From: Stutzerimonas stutzeri
GTDB taxonomy: Bacteria; Pseudomonadota; Gammaproteobacteria; Pseudomonadales; Pseudomonadaceae
DNA: 64,000 bases
Direction of reading: 5' to 3'
NCBI RefSeq assembly: GCF_018138085.1
Contig: NZ_CP073105.1
Coordinates: 3,038,001-3,102,000, forward strand
The notes beneath the pieces are model-generated. The model did not search any database, was not told the DNA's origin, and saw only the letters and a program-made list of their open reading frames with translations. Of this stretch, positions 24,633-33,914 are shown in pieces. The stretch's first letter is position 1; every line of letters begins with the position of its first letter. Both the position numbers and the translations under genes were made by a program.

Positions 24633-24887
24633 AAATCAGGCGGCAGCATGTTAACGAGGCTTGGCCTGTTTGTCATGCCGCTTCGGTCTGTGGAACTGCA
24701 CATCCAGACCACACCGCCCGCAAGAGCCTTTGCATTTTGCACGACGCCTAAATAGGCCATCAGGCAAAGCGCACGAACGCTCCGCATCTGCACGATCTAA
24801 CCAATTGATTTTTAAGGATTTTTAACCAATAAAAAACTGGCATGAGGAATGCTTAAATCTCCCGACAACCATGCGAAGGAGACGCTC
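24633..24887. other. Intergenic region right of the tRNA (255 bp)
   Basis: It carries the promoter side of tRNA-Arg and the leader of the small exported gene. I see no open frame with support and no clear repeat. An A+T-rich patch lies near 24800-24840. Confidence 0.5.
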
Positions 24888-25091
24888 ATGCTACGCCCAG
24901 CCTACCTGTTCAGCACCGTGGCCCTCGCCGCAATAGCCTCACAGCTGCCGGACGACATGATTGCTACAACCTCCCCTGCTGCGCTGTCAGCGCCTTCCCA
25001 ACAGGTCGTGGTTCAACCCCTGCAGGTTCGAGCGCAGACCATCAGTGGCGAAGTAAGCAGACCAGCACAATCCAAACGCTGGGTATTTTGA
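24888..25091 (+). CDS. Small exported protein (67 aa), unknown
   Basis: The start at ATG 24888 has GAAGGAG upstream. A signal-like N-terminus (MLRPAYLFSTVALAAIASQL) is followed by a Ser/Gln-rich, low-complexity body ending KRWVF. No family is recognised. It precedes another small gene by 38 bp. Confidence 0.5.
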   Translation: MLRPAYLFSTVALAAIASQLPDDMIATTSPAALSAPSQQVVVQPLQVRAQTISGEVSRPAQSKRWVF

Positions 25092-25129
25092 CACCGAGCG
25101 TAGTAACCGTACTTTCTAGCGGAGGAAAC

Positions 25130-25312
25130 ATGTCTATCTATGGTTACCTGTTCGTAATGCTGAGCGCAGTCTGCGGCGTTCTGAGTTTCGGGGCGAATCT
25201 GACGGAAACATGGGAAGCGGCCGCTAAGTGCGGAACAGCGCTATTCGGGATTCTTTTCCTGGTCTCGCTGGTGCTGGGTCGGCGGATAAAATTCGACCCC
25301 ATCCTTCGCTGA
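25130..25312 (+). CDS. Small membrane protein (60 aa), unknown
   Basis: From ATG 25130, with GGAGG upstream, the product has two hydrophobic segments (YLFVMLSAVCGVLSFGA and AALFGILFLVSLVLG-like) and a basic C-terminus (GRRIKFDPILR). The pattern is loosely like small YtjA-type membrane proteins, but I would not assign the family. Confidence 0.5.
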   Translation: MSIYGYLFVMLSAVCGVLSFGANLTETWEAAAKCGTALFGILFLVSLVLGRRIKFDPILR

Positions 25313-25410
25313 GCGCGATTTTTCAGGTGAAGATCGGCGGCAGTTCACAGTAAAGGCTATTTGCCACCACGCAATGCTTTACTCGGTCTTTTATCGCCGT
25401 ATAATTGGCG

Positions 25411-25416
25411 CCATTA
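25411..25416 (+). promoter_or_regulatory. Possible -10 element upstream of amrZ
   Basis: A perfect TATAAT lies about 115 bp before the amrZ start in the 216-bp gap. The region at the usual -35 distance (CTTTAC) is a weak match. In P. aeruginosa amrZ is known to be controlled by AlgT; I see no convincing GAACTT/TCTGA pair here. Confidence 0.4.
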
Positions 25417-25528
25417 AGCCGTCCGGTATCTTTTTCACAGGTCGTGGAACAGCATGTGCTGTTTGGTGTCTGACCGGTGACTAGAACGGCAATAAGCCAC
25501 CATCGCCCACCTGACTAACCGGTTTAAT

Positions 25529-25855
25529 ATGCGCCCTATGAAGCAGGCAGTTTACTCCAGCCGCACGGCTGACAAATTCGTGGTTCGGCTACCAGACGGA
25601 ATGCGTGAGCGTATCGCCGAGGTCGCGCGCAATCATCATCGCAGCATGAACTCTGAAATCATTGCTCGTCTGGAGCAGAGCCTGCTTCAGGAAGGTGCGC
25701 TCGATGACGATTCGACCATGCGCCTGGATAGCCCGGAACTGACGCTACATGAGCGTGAATTGCTGCAGCGCTTCCGTCAGCTTGCGCACCGCCAGCAGAA
25801 TGCGCTGATCGCGCTGATCGCGCAGGATACCGAAGCGGCAAAAGAAGAAGACTGA
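25529..25855 (+). CDS. amrZ: Transcription factor AmrZ (AlgZ), ribbon-helix-helix
   Basis: AmrZ is the Pseudomonas ribbon-helix-helix regulator that controls motility, alginate, twitching and c-di-GMP genes. The 108-residue product contains the hallmark [35 protein letters not shown] and [12 protein letters not shown]. The N-terminal arm (MRPMKQAVY) starts at ATG 25529, as in P. aeruginosa. The C-terminal tetramerisation domain ([28 protein letters not shown]) is complete. It is followed by a stem-loop at 25884-25908. Confidence 0.95.
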   Translation: MRPMKQAVYSSRTADKFVVRLPDGMRERIAEVARNHHRSMNSEIIARLEQSLLQEGALDDDSTMRLDSPELTLHERELLQRFRQLAHRQQNALIALIAQDTEAAKEED

Positions 25856-25883
25856 CACCTCTTGAGCGCTTGCAGACAGGACC

Positions 25884-25908
25884 AACGCCTCGACCTAGTC
25901 GGGGCGTT
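25884..25908 (+). terminator. Stem-loop after amrZ
   Basis: AACGCCTCGAC-cta-GTCGGGGCGTT forms an 11-bp stem (one T-G pair) with a 3-nt loop, followed by TCGTCGTT. The T-run is weak, so it may act as a weak or protein-assisted terminator. Confidence 0.6.
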
Positions 25909-26051
25909 CGTCGTTAACCGGGCTGCGTGAACACGCCTGCAAAGAACTAGCGCTCCTAGGCGCTCAGGCAAGGCAACCCTCACCGCCGCGACTACGATGC
26001 CTGCGCCTCCTTGGCACAGGCGTGCACCCTTCGGCTGGTTCCGCAACGCGC

Positions 26052-27188
26052 TTAGCCAACGAAACTCAGCAATATCCCGGCAGCGACCGCTGAGCCGATC
26101 ACCCCGGCCACGTTCGGCCCCATGGCGTGCATGAGCAGGAAATTATGCGGATTCGCCTCTAAACCAACCTTGTTCGAAACGCGAGCTGCCATGGGCACGG
26201 CCGATACGCCCGCCGATCCAATCAAGGGATTGATCTTGTTCGAGCTGAACATGTTCATCACCTTCGCCATGAGCACACCTGCGGCTGTACCGCAGCAGAA
26301 GGCGACCATGCCCAACAGAAGAATACCCAGCGTCTTCAGCTGCAGAAAAGCCTCGGCCGATAGCTTCGAGCCAACGGTAAGGCCCAGCGCGATAGTGACG
26401 ATATTGATCAGTGCATTGCGCGAGGTGTCGGCCAGACGATCTACCACACCACACTCACGCAGTAGGTTGCCGAAGGCAAACATGCCAACCAGGGGCGCCG
26501 CATCCGGCAGTAGCATGCCGATCATCAGAGCGAGCATGAGCGGGAATACGATTTTTTCCGCTTGGCTCACATGGCGCAGCTGAGTCATGACGATGGCGCG
26601 TTCTTCTTTGGTCGTCAGGGCACGCATGATCGGCGGCTGAATCAGCGGCACCAGCGCCATGTACGAGTACGCTGCCACGGCGATAGGACCGAGCAGATGC
26701 GGCGCAAGCTTTGCGGTCACGAAGATGGACGTCGGGCCGTCGGCACCACCGATGATTGCGATCGAAGCCGCCTCGCGCAACGTGAATTCCATTCCAGGAA
26801 TCCCCATCGCGGCCAGCCCCAAGGCTCCGAGCAAGGTGGCGAAAATACCGAATTGCGCCGCAGCACCGAGCAACAACGTCTTCGGGTTGGCCAGCATCGG
26901 ACCGAAATCCGTCATGGCGCCCACGCCCATGAAAATCAGCAGCGGGAACACGCTGGTTGGCAAGCCGACTTCGTAGAACAGGTGCAGGATGCCAGCCCCC
27001 TCCGCCATGTTGGCTACGGGAATGTTGGCCAGCAGACCACCGAACCCGATCGGGATCAGCAGCAAGGGTTCGAACCCTTTGCGAATGGCCAGGAAGATGA
27101 GCGCCAGACACACCACGATCATGAACAACTGACCGAGCTCGAGATGATACAAACCCGTGCTCTGCCAGAGCTTGAGCAACTTATCCAT
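26052..27188 (-). CDS. oadB: Oxaloacetate decarboxylase beta subunit, Na+ pump
   Basis: OadB is the integral membrane subunit that couples decarboxylation of carboxybiotin to Na+ export. The 378-residue product has many hydrophobic segments. Conserved motifs of the family are present: [49 protein letters not shown], and [19 protein letters not shown]. The start (ATG 27188) has AAGGAG upstream. It is the last gene of oadG-oadA-oadB. Confidence 0.93.
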   Translation of the reverse strand: MDKLLKLWQSTGLYHLELGQLFMIVVCLALIFLAIRKGFEPLLLIPIGFGGLLANIPVANMAEGAGILHLFYEVGLPTSVFPLLIFMGVGAMTDFGPMLANPKTLLLGAAAQFGIFATLLGALGLAAMGIPGMEFTLREAASIAIIGGADGPTSIFVTAKLAPHLLGPIAVAAYSYMALVPLIQPPIMRALTTKEERAIVMTQLRHVSQAEKIVFPLMLALMIGMLLPDAAPLVGMFAFGNLLRECGVVDRLADTSRNALINIVTIALGLTVGSKLSAEAFLQLKTLGILLLGMVAFCCGTAAGVLMAKVMNMFSSNKINPLIGSAGVSAVPMAARVSNKVGLEANPHNFLLMHAMGPNVAGVIGSAVAAGILLSFVG

Positions 27189-27198
27189 GCCGCTCTCC

Positions 27199-28968
27199 TT
27201 AAGCGATGGTCAGCAGGCTGTCGCCCACCGACACCGCATCACCGACCTTGACACCTACCGCCGATACGGTGCCTGCCTTAAATGCACGGATTTCGGTTTC
27301 CATCTTCATCGCTTCGAGAATGATCACCAGATCACCCTCCTGCACGAGCTGACCGGGCTGCACGAGCACTTTGAAGATGTTGCCCGCCAGCGGCGCCGGT
27401 TGTGACTCGCCCGTACCGGCGGCCGGCGTGGCAACCGCATCCGACGCAGCGCCGACCGGCTTGAGTCCTTCTATATCCCCACCCTCGTTGACCTGCACGA
27501 CGAACGACTTGCCGTTGACTTCGACGGTGTAGACCTCGGCAGCACCGGGCTCGCGGGGCGCCGGCGCATTACCGCTCGGGACCGGCTCGAAGGCATCGGG
27601 ATTACCGCGGTTCTCCAGAAACTTGAGTCCAATCTGGGGAAACAGGGCGTAGGTCAGGACATCATCGATCTCGTCCTGGGCCAGCTTGATATTTTTCTCC
27701 TGTGCCAGCCCTTTCAGCTCGACCGTCAGCTTGTCCATCTCCGGCTGCAGGAGATCGGCGGGGCGACAGGTGATGACGCTGGCACCATCGAGCACGCGCT
27801 GCTGGAGCTCAACGTTGAAGGGTGCGGGCGCGGAGCCATACTCACCCTTGAGAATGCCGGCGGTTTCCTTGGTGATCGATTTGTACCGCTCCCCGGTAAG
27901 GACGTTGATCACCGCTTGAGTACCGACAATCTGCGAGGTCGGGGTTACCAGCGGGATGAAGCCAAGGTCTTCTCGGACGCGAGGGATTTCGGCCAGTACC
28001 TGATCGAACTTGTCGAGGGCGCCCTGCTCCTTTAGCTGGGCTTCCATATTGGTCAGCATGCCGCCTGGCACCTGCGCCACCAGAATGCGCGAATCGACCC
28101 CCTTCAGTGTCCCTTCGAACTTCGCGTATTTCTTGCGCACCTCGCGGAAATACGCTGCGACTTCTTCCAGCAGCTCTAAATCGAGTCCGGTGTCGCGCTC
28201 TGTGCCTTGGAAAATCGCCACTACCGATTCGGTCGGCGAGTGACCATAGGTCATCGACAGCGACGAAATGGCGGTGTCGACATTATCGATGCCCGCCTCG
28301 ACCGCCTTGAGAATGGCTGCTGTGGAAAGGCCCGCCGTGGCATGACACTGCATGTGGACGGGGATCGACAGGCTCGCTTTAAGACGTGAGACCAGCTCGT
28401 ACGCCCGATAAGGCGTCAGGATGCCGGCCATGTCCTTGATCGCCACCGAGTCGGCACCCATGTCTTCGATCTGCTTGGCCAGATCGACCCACATATCCAG
28501 GCTATGTACGGGGCTCGTCGTGTAGGAGATGGTGCCCTGGGCATGCTTGCCCTGGCGTTTGACGGCACGCAGCGCGGTTTCCAAGTTGCGCGGATCGTTC
28601 ATCGCATCGAACACCCGGAACACATCAACTCCGTTGATGGCGGCGCGCTCGACGAACTTCTCGACCACGTCATCGGCATAGTGCCGGTAGCCCAACAGGT
28701 TCTGGCCGCGCAGCAACATTTGCTGGCGGGTATTGGGCATCGCTTTCTTCAGTTCGCGGATGCGCTCCCATGGGTCTTCACCAAGATAGCGAATGCACGC
28801 ATCGAAGGTCGCGCCACCCCAGGATTCGACCGACCAGAAGCCTACCCGATCGAGTTTTCCGGCGATCGGCAACATGTCCTCGAGACGGACACGGGTAGCA
28901 AGAATGGATTGATGCGCATCACGAAGCACCACATCGGTAATGCCGAGCGGCTGTTTTGCTGAAGTCAT
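27199..28968 (-). CDS. oadA: Oxaloacetate decarboxylase alpha subunit (biotin enzyme)
   Basis: OadA transfers CO2 from oxaloacetate to a biotin prosthetic group. The 589-residue product has a carboxyltransferase TIM barrel (residues about 10-450), including [29 protein letters not shown], and HCHAT-like [12 protein letters not shown] linker and a C-terminal biotinyl domain follow, with the biotinylated Lys in [11 protein letters not shown] (about residue 555). Because oadG and oadB flank it, it is the Na+-pumping enzyme and not pyruvate carboxylase subunit B. Confidence 0.92.
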   Translation of the reverse strand: MTSAKQPLGITDVVLRDAHQSILATRVRLEDMLPIAGKLDRVGFWSVESWGGATFDACIRYLGEDPWERIRELKKAMPNTRQQMLLRGQNLLGYRHYADDVVEKFVERAAINGVDVFRVFDAMNDPRNLETALRAVKRQGKHAQGTISYTTSPVHSLDMWVDLAKQIEDMGADSVAIKDMAGILTPYRAYELVSRLKASLSIPVHMQCHATAGLSTAAILKAVEAGIDNVDTAISSLSMTYGHSPTESVVAIFQGTERDTGLDLELLEEVAAYFREVRKKYAKFEGTLKGVDSRILVAQVPGGMLTNMEAQLKEQGALDKFDQVLAEIPRVREDLGFIPLVTPTSQIVGTQAVINVLTGERYKSITKETAGILKGEYGSAPAPFNVELQQRVLDGASVITCRPADLLQPEMDKLTVELKGLAQEKNIKLAQDEIDDVLTYALFPQIGLKFLENRGNPDAFEPVPSGNAPAPREPGAAEVYTVEVNGKSFVVQVNEGGDIEGLKPVGAASDAVATPAAGTGESQPAPLAGNIFKVLVQPGQLVQEGDLVIILEAMKMETEIRAFKAGTVSAVGVKVGDAVSVGDSLLTIA

Positions 28969-28989
28969 GAGGAGGAACTCCCTGTTCTA

Positions 28990-29241
28990 TCAACCGCGAC
29001 GCGCGCGGTGCTGATGAATTGCAGCCTGAATGGCTGCGAATAGGTCGGCATCCATGTCAGCCGTGGCGGTGGCAGTGGCAGGCTTTACGGGGGCAGGCGG
29101 CGTCGGTTCGCTGTCGAAGCGGCCGATCAAAAAGGACATCAGGCGAATGCAAACAATCAACAAAACGAGGAAGACGAAGACGGAACCTAGGCCGAACAGC
29201 ATAAGTTCGACGCCTTCGAGCAGAAGTTCGCTGGGTGTCAT
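28990..29241 (-). CDS. oadG: Oxaloacetate decarboxylase gamma subunit
   Basis: OadG anchors and assembles the decarboxylase complex. The 83-residue product begins MTPSELLLEGVELMLFGLGSVFVFLVLLIVCIRLMS, one membrane helix. A Pro/Ala-rich linker follows, then a short C-terminal helix (MDADLFAAIQAAIHQHRARRG), as is typical of OadG. It is the first gene of the minus-strand oad operon. Confidence 0.88.
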   Translation of the reverse strand: MTPSELLLEGVELMLFGLGSVFVFLVLLIVCIRLMSFLIGRFDSEPTPPAPVKPATATATADMDADLFAAIQAAIHQHRARRG

Positions 29242-29378
29242 CGCAATTCCTTTTTCTTTTAGCAGCTCGGGCCGCCTGTTATTTGCACCGGTTCAGGGCT
29301 TCGCCAGAGCGAAACTCGCGAACAGTAGCCCGAATGCGCGGCGCAAGGCAAACGCCAAGCAGCCGCAGCCTGAGGGGC

Positions 29379-30827
29379 TCAGAGCAGGAAAAGCGTCGCC
29401 AATCCCAGGAAAATGAAGAATCCTCCACTGTCGGTCACGGCCGTGATCATGACGCTGGAACCCAGCGCAGGATCCCGCCCCATTCGCGCCAGCGTCACCG
29501 GGATCAACACGCCCATCAGGGCCGCCAGCAGCAGGTTCAGCGTCATCGCAGCGGTCATCACGACGCCTAACGACCAGCTGCCATACAGCCAGTACACCAC
29601 GATGCCGATCACGCCTCCCCATATCAGGCCATTGAGCATGCCGACACCCGCCTCCTTGCGTAGCAGACGGGAACTGTTGCCGGTGCCCAGCTGGTCCAGC
29701 GCCATCGCCCGAACAATCATGGTGATGGTCTGGTTACCCGAATTACCGCCGATACCCGCGACAATCGGCATCAACGCAGCCAGCGCCACCAGCTTCTCGA
29801 TCGAGCCGTCGAACAAACCAATCACTCGGGAGGCGATAAAAGCCGTGACGAGGTTGACGGCCAGCCAGGCCCAACGGTTGCGCAGCGACTTCCAGACCGA
29901 CGCGAAGATATCTTCTTCCTCGCGCAAACCAGCCATGTTGAGTACTTCGCTCTCGCTTTCCTCGCGGATCAGGTCGACCATCTCATCGATGGTCAGTCGC
30001 CCGATGAGCTTGCCGCTTTTATCCACCACCGGAGTCGAAACCAGGTCGTAGCGCTCGAACGCCTGCGCCGCCTCGTAGGCGTCCTCGTCCGGATGGAAGG
30101 TGACAGGGTCGCTCGCCATCACCTCGGAGACATGCCGTTCCGGATCGTTGACCAGCAAGCGCTTGATCGGCAGTACGCCCTTGAGCACGCCGTCGTAGTC
30201 GACCACAAACAGCTTGTCGGTATGCCCCGGTAACTCTTTCAGGCGCCGCAGGTAGCGCAACACAACCTCGAGACTCACATCCTCGCGAATCGTGACCATC
30301 TCGAAATCCATCAGCGCGCCGACCTGATCCTCCTCGTACGACAGCGCCGAGCGAACACGCTCACGCTGCTGCGCATCGAGGGTCTCCATCAGTTCGTGAA
30401 CGACGTCGCGGGGAAGCTCGGCAGCAAGATCAGCGAGCTCGTCGGCATCCATTTCCTTGGCGGCGGCAAGCAGCTCGTGATCGTCCATATCGGCGATCAA
30501 GGTTTCGCGAACAGCGTCGGAGACTTCCAGCAGAATGTCGCCGTCGCGGTCTGACTTGACCAACTGCCAGACCGTCAGGCGATCGTCGAGAGGCAAGGCT
30601 TCGAGGATATGAGCGATATCCGCGGGGTGCAGCGCCTCGAGCTTGCGCTGCAATTCGACAAGGTTCTGGCGATGCACCAGATTGTCGATTATTTCCTGCT
30701 GCTGGCCTTCCTGCGCTTGCCGATGCGCCAGATCCTCCACGAGCCTGTGGCGCTGAAGCAAATCTACGACTTGCGCCAGACGCTCCTGGAGACTTTCCTG
30801 CGGCTTCTTTGCTTCTACTTCAGTCAT
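29379..30827 (-). CDS. mgtE: Magnesium transporter MgtE
   Basis: MgtE is a dimeric Mg2+ channel gated by cytoplasmic Mg2+. The 482-residue product from ATG 30827 has the N-terminal MgtE_N domain (about residues 35-150, LEALHPADIAHILEALP) and two CBS domains (ALMDFEMVTIREDVSLEV..., MASDPVTFHPDEDAYEA...). A connecting helix and a C-terminal pore with about five helices follow (PIVAGIGGNSGNQTITMIVRA). The frame could begin at 30869, but the start with GGGGTGGAG upstream is preferred. Confidence 0.94.
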   Translation of the reverse strand: MTEVEAKKPQESLQERLAQVVDLLQRHRLVEDLAHRQAQEGQQQEIIDNLVHRQNLVELQRKLEALHPADIAHILEALPLDDRLTVWQLVKSDRDGDILLEVSDAVRETLIADMDDHELLAAAKEMDADELADLAAELPRDVVHELMETLDAQQRERVRSALSYEEDQVGALMDFEMVTIREDVSLEVVLRYLRRLKELPGHTDKLFVVDYDGVLKGVLPIKRLLVNDPERHVSEVMASDPVTFHPDEDAYEAAQAFERYDLVSTPVVDKSGKLIGRLTIDEMVDLIREESESEVLNMAGLREEEDIFASVWKSLRNRWAWLAVNLVTAFIASRVIGLFDGSIEKLVALAALMPIVAGIGGNSGNQTITMIVRAMALDQLGTGNSSRLLRKEAGVGMLNGLIWGGVIGIVVYWLYGSWSLGVVMTAAMTLNLLLAALMGVLIPVTLARMGRDPALGSSVMITAVTDSGGFFIFLGLATLFLL

Positions 30828-31140
30828 GGCGCACTCCACCCCAGCGGTCGGCGCGCGCCAGGGGATCAATCATTCGATACGTGATTGGCAAACGAAAGTT
30901 TTGTTCGACTACTGGGCAAATCCATGAAAGGGATCCACAAGCCCTGAGGGCGGGTCACGCGATAATACCACCGCAGCCGCTGAGCCAACCCATGAAATGC
31001 AGCTAATACAACCGCTTGCGCCACTGCCACGTTGAGACTGCGGCTTACATTGTCGACGCATTCACGTTACGAGAAGACACGACTGCGGGCTAAGAAAATC
31101 TTGGCTAGGCTGCTTCGACCATTCGTCAAGGAGGACGACC
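30828..31140. other. Intergenic region between mgtE and the DUF4124-type gene (313 bp)
   Basis: It divides two divergent genes, so it must hold both promoters. I see no M-box-like Mg2+ riboswitch signature and no supported gene. An AAGGAGG ribosome site for the downstream gene lies at its right end. Confidence 0.5.
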
Positions 31141-31626
31141 ATGAACAAGCTACTCATTGCGAGCGGCTGCGCCCTGCTGCTCACCGCTACTCCGACATTC
31201 GCCGCAAGCGTCTATCGCTGCACTGACGAAGCCGGCAACGTCACCTTCACCCGCCAGGGCTGTCCGCCAGATCACACAGCGCTTAACCAGGACGTGACGA
31301 ATCCAACGCCGAGCTCCAACCGCGTAATTCCTCTGGCCAAGCCAAGGGAACGAGGCACACGCAAGAGCGCGGCTACAGAGCTCACTGTTGTAGGGATGCA
31401 AGACGATGGCTGCGGCAACCACCTCACCGGCAGCGCCAAACGCAATGCCATGGTGCGACAGCAGATCCGCCCAGGAATGACCCGCGCCGATATCGAAAGC
31501 ACTTTTGGAACGCCCGATGCCGTCACCAGCCGCAACGGACAGGTGCAGTATCGCTACAGCACCGACAAGGGCAGGACGCGAACCATCAGCTTCGATGAGC
31601 ACGGTTGCGTTCGCGGGAAGCGCTGA
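31141..31626 (+). CDS. Exported DUF4124-type protein with a SmpA/OmlA-like C-terminus
   Basis: The 161-residue product has a Sec signal (MNKLLIASGCALLLTATPTFA). A DUF4124-like domain follows (SVYRCTDEAGNVTFTRQGCPPDH, paired Cys). The C-terminal domain (IRPGMTRADIESTFGTPDAVTSRNGQVQYRYS) resembles SmpA/BamE-type folds. A periplasmic or envelope role is likely; the exact function is not known. AAGGAGGACGACC precedes the ATG. A strong terminator follows. Confidence 0.75.
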   Translation: MNKLLIASGCALLLTATPTFAASVYRCTDEAGNVTFTRQGCPPDHTALNQDVTNPTPSSNRVIPLAKPRERGTRKSAATELTVVGMQDDGCGNHLTGSAKRNAMVRQQIRPGMTRADIESTFGTPDAVTSRNGQVQYRYSTDKGRTRTISFDEHGCVRGKR

Positions 31627-31640
31627 ATCGATGAACGAAA

Positions 31641-31672
31641 AAAGGGCCTGCATCGCTGCAGGCCCTTTTTGG
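31641..31672 (+). terminator. Rho-independent terminator
   Basis: AAAGGGCCTGCA-tcgc-TGCAGGCCC is a perfect 9-bp stem followed by TTTTT. It ends the DUF4124-type gene, 15 bp past its stop, and lies just before the tRNA genes. Confidence 0.88.
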
Positions 31673-31674
31673 TT

Positions 31675-31751
31675 TGGCGCACTCAGGAGGATTCGAACCT
31701 CCGACCGCTCGGTTCGTAGCCGAGTACTCTATCCAGCTGAGCTATGAGTGC
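31675..31751 (-). tRNA. tRNA-Arg (anticodon ACG), copy 1
   Basis: 77-nt cloverleaf, 5' GCACTCATAGCTCAGC to 3' GAGTGC-GCCA; anticodon loop CTACGAA. The A34 is normally edited to inosine, reading CGU, CGC and CGA. It is identical to the copy 70 bp to the right and is transcribed leftward. Confidence 0.96.
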
Positions 31752-31821
31752 ATATGGCGCTTGATAAACCAGATCACCGCTGGTTACAACCACGAATCAC
31801 CTTTCGACGACTCGCTTAAAA

Positions 31822-31898
31822 TGGCGCACTCAGGAGGATTCGAACCTCCGACCGCTCGGTTCGTAGCCGAGTACTCTATCCAGCTGAGCTATGAGTGC
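31822..31898 (-). tRNA. tRNA-Arg (anticodon ACG), copy 2
   Basis: Identical 77-nt sequence to copy 1, with encoded CCA and anticodon loop CTACGAA. The gene pair and the tRNA-Ser to the right are probably one leftward transcript. The 70-bp spacers differ. Confidence 0.96.
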
Positions 31899-32003
31899 AC
31901 TGAGGGTGCGCATTATAAGTTTGTGAATTTGCCGGTCAAGCTCTTTAATTCAGTGAATCTCACAAACCAAAGCGCTGAAACCAACCACAACCTTAACTAT
32001 GCA

Positions 32004-32099
<96 letters not shown>

Positions 32100-32159
32100 A
32101 ACACGGGGCGCATGATACCCATCTTCGCCCCGCTTGCAAAGCCAAAAATCACATAAATA

Positions 32160-32345
32160 TTAATGGCTTGGTTCTTGATCTTTTTCTTTCTGGATCCGTT
32201 GATAGATCTCCTCACGATGCACAGCTACCTCTTTGGGAGCATTCACCCCAATGCGCACTTGATTTCCTTTGACACCCAGCACGGTGACAGTCACATCGTC
32301 ACCCACCATCAGGGTCTCTCCGACCCGGCGAGTCAGAATCAGCAT
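32160..32345 (-). CDS. csrA: Carbon storage regulator CsrA/RsmA
   Basis: CsrA (RsmA in Pseudomonas) binds GGA motifs in mRNA leaders and represses or activates translation; small RNAs RsmY/Z titrate it. The 61-residue product is near-canonical: [47 protein letters not shown]. The C-terminal tail (KEKDQEPSH) is variable, as expected. It lies between lysC and tRNA-Ser. Confidence 0.97.
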   Translation of the reverse strand: MLILTRRVGETLMVGDDVTVTVLGVKGNQVRIGVNAPKEVAVHREEIYQRIQKEKDQEPSH

Positions 32346-32528
32346 TCCTTTCTCCTTAAAAACGGATTCATTTCAGTAAACAGTCTGCAAAGATAAAAAC
32401 GGATAATGCTCCGTGAAACATCGGCCCTAGAGCCTTTCACCAGCTATTGACCAGTAAGAACGACTCTAAAGTTCCTTTTTCTTACATCTAAAACGACGGA
32501 AGGCGCGAATAGCTCGCAAATCCGCTGA

Positions 32529-33764
32529 TCACTCGCCCTTGCCGGCGGGAGCATCCAGCTCAAAAGCCGTATGCAGAGCCCTTACCGCCAGTTCCAGGTA
32601 CTTCTCCTCGATCACCACCGAAACCTTGATTTCGGAAGTGGAAATCATCTGAATATTGATGTTTTCCTTCGCCAGCGCCTCGAACATCCGACTGGCGACA
32701 CCGGCATGCGAGCGCATGCCAACGCCAACTATAGACACCTTGGCGATGTCCACATCACCGATGACTTCCCTGGCTCCCATGTCGCGGGCGATGCCCTCCA
32801 GAACCTGCAACGCGTTATGGTAGTCGTTTCGGTGGACAGTGAAGGTGAAATCCGTGGTGTTATCGTGCGCAACGTTCTGCACGATCATATCGACCTCGAC
32901 ATTCGCCGCACTGATCGGGCCGAGAATCTTGAAGGCCACCCCGGGCGTATCCGGCACACCACGAATGGTCAGCTTGGCTTCGTCACGATTGAAAGCGATG
33001 CCGGAAATGATGGGCTGTTCCATGGATTCCTCTTCATCAAGGGTAATGAGGGTTCCAGGACCCTCTTGAAAACTGTGCAGCACGCGCAAAGGCACGCTGT
33101 ATTTGCCGGCGAACTCGACGGCACGAATCTGCAGCACCTTGGAGCCGAGACTCGCCATCTCGAGCATTTCCTCGAAGGTGATCTTGTCCAGCCGCTGAGC
33201 CTTGGCCACCACCCGAGGATCGGTCGTGTACACGCCGTCGACGTCGGTATAAATCTGGCACTCATCGGCCTTCAGCGCAGCGGCTAGCGCCACGCCCGTG
33301 GTGTCCGAGCCGCCACGACCGAGCGTGGTGATGTTGCCGGCCGCATCCACGCCCTGGAAACCCGCGACCACGACCACGCGGCCAGCCTTGAGCTCCTTGT
33401 GGATCTGCTGCGAATCGATCTGGAGGATGCGCGCCTTGGTGTGAGCACTGTCGGTGAGAATGCGAACCTGACTGCCGGTATAAGACACCGCCGGCACGCC
33501 GATCTTGGTGAGCGCCATCGCCAGCAGCGCGATGGTGACCTGCTCGCCGGTCGAAACCATCACATCCAACTCACGCGCCAGCGGCTGCTCGCTGATCTGC
33601 TTGGCCAGGTCGATGAGTCGATTGGTTTCACCGCTCATGGCCGAAACCACGACGACGATGTCATCGCCCTTGTCCCGGAATTTCTTGACCTTCGCCGCCA
33701 CCTGCTCGATGCGCTCGACGGAGCCCACCGAGGTACCTCCAAACTTCTGTACGATCAAAGCCAT
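32529..33764 (-). CDS. lysC: Aspartate kinase LysC
   Basis: It phosphorylates aspartate, the first step toward Lys, Thr and Met. The 411-residue product starts at ATG 33764 (MALIVQKFGGTSVGSVERI). The kinase domain has the GGT motif and a long catalytic part to about residue 250. Two ACT regulatory domains follow (GVPDTPGVAFKILGPISAANVEVD and GVGMRSHAGVASRMFEALAKENINI), which bind Lys/Thr. It lies between alaS and csrA, a conserved gene order. Confidence 0.96.
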   Translation of the reverse strand: MALIVQKFGGTSVGSVERIEQVAAKVKKFRDKGDDIVVVVSAMSGETNRLIDLAKQISEQPLARELDVMVSTGEQVTIALLAMALTKIGVPAVSYTGSQVRILTDSAHTKARILQIDSQQIHKELKAGRVVVVAGFQGVDAAGNITTLGRGGSDTTGVALAAALKADECQIYTDVDGVYTTDPRVVAKAQRLDKITFEEMLEMASLGSKVLQIRAVEFAGKYSVPLRVLHSFQEGPGTLITLDEEESMEQPIISGIAFNRDEAKLTIRGVPDTPGVAFKILGPISAANVEVDMIVQNVAHDNTTDFTFTVHRNDYHNALQVLEGIARDMGAREVIGDVDIAKVSIVGVGMRSHAGVASRMFEALAKENINIQMISTSEIKVSVVIEEKYLELAVRALHTAFELDAPAGKGE

Positions 33765-33914
33765 CTCATAGCCGCCTAAGCCCGTCACGGGCGCTCATTA
33801 AACAAACAACCCAAGCACCATGCCTGGACCGAGCAAGCGAACCGCCCGGCCCGTGGTGCCTCATCGATACGCCTGCCACCCGGGGAGAAGACTGAGCGGC
33901 CTGTCGCCGTCTCG

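Noticed and set aside
25529..25855. A phage Arc-type repressor belonging to the integrated element
   Set aside because: The sequence is near-identical in pattern to chromosomal AmrZ and lies outside the att repeats.
27199..28968. Pyruvate carboxylase subunit B
   Set aside because: Flanking oadG and oadB show that this is the Na+-pumping oxaloacetate decarboxylase alpha subunit.
30828..31140. An M-box Mg2+ riboswitch before mgtE
   Set aside because: I could not find the conserved M-box elements in the mgtE leader.
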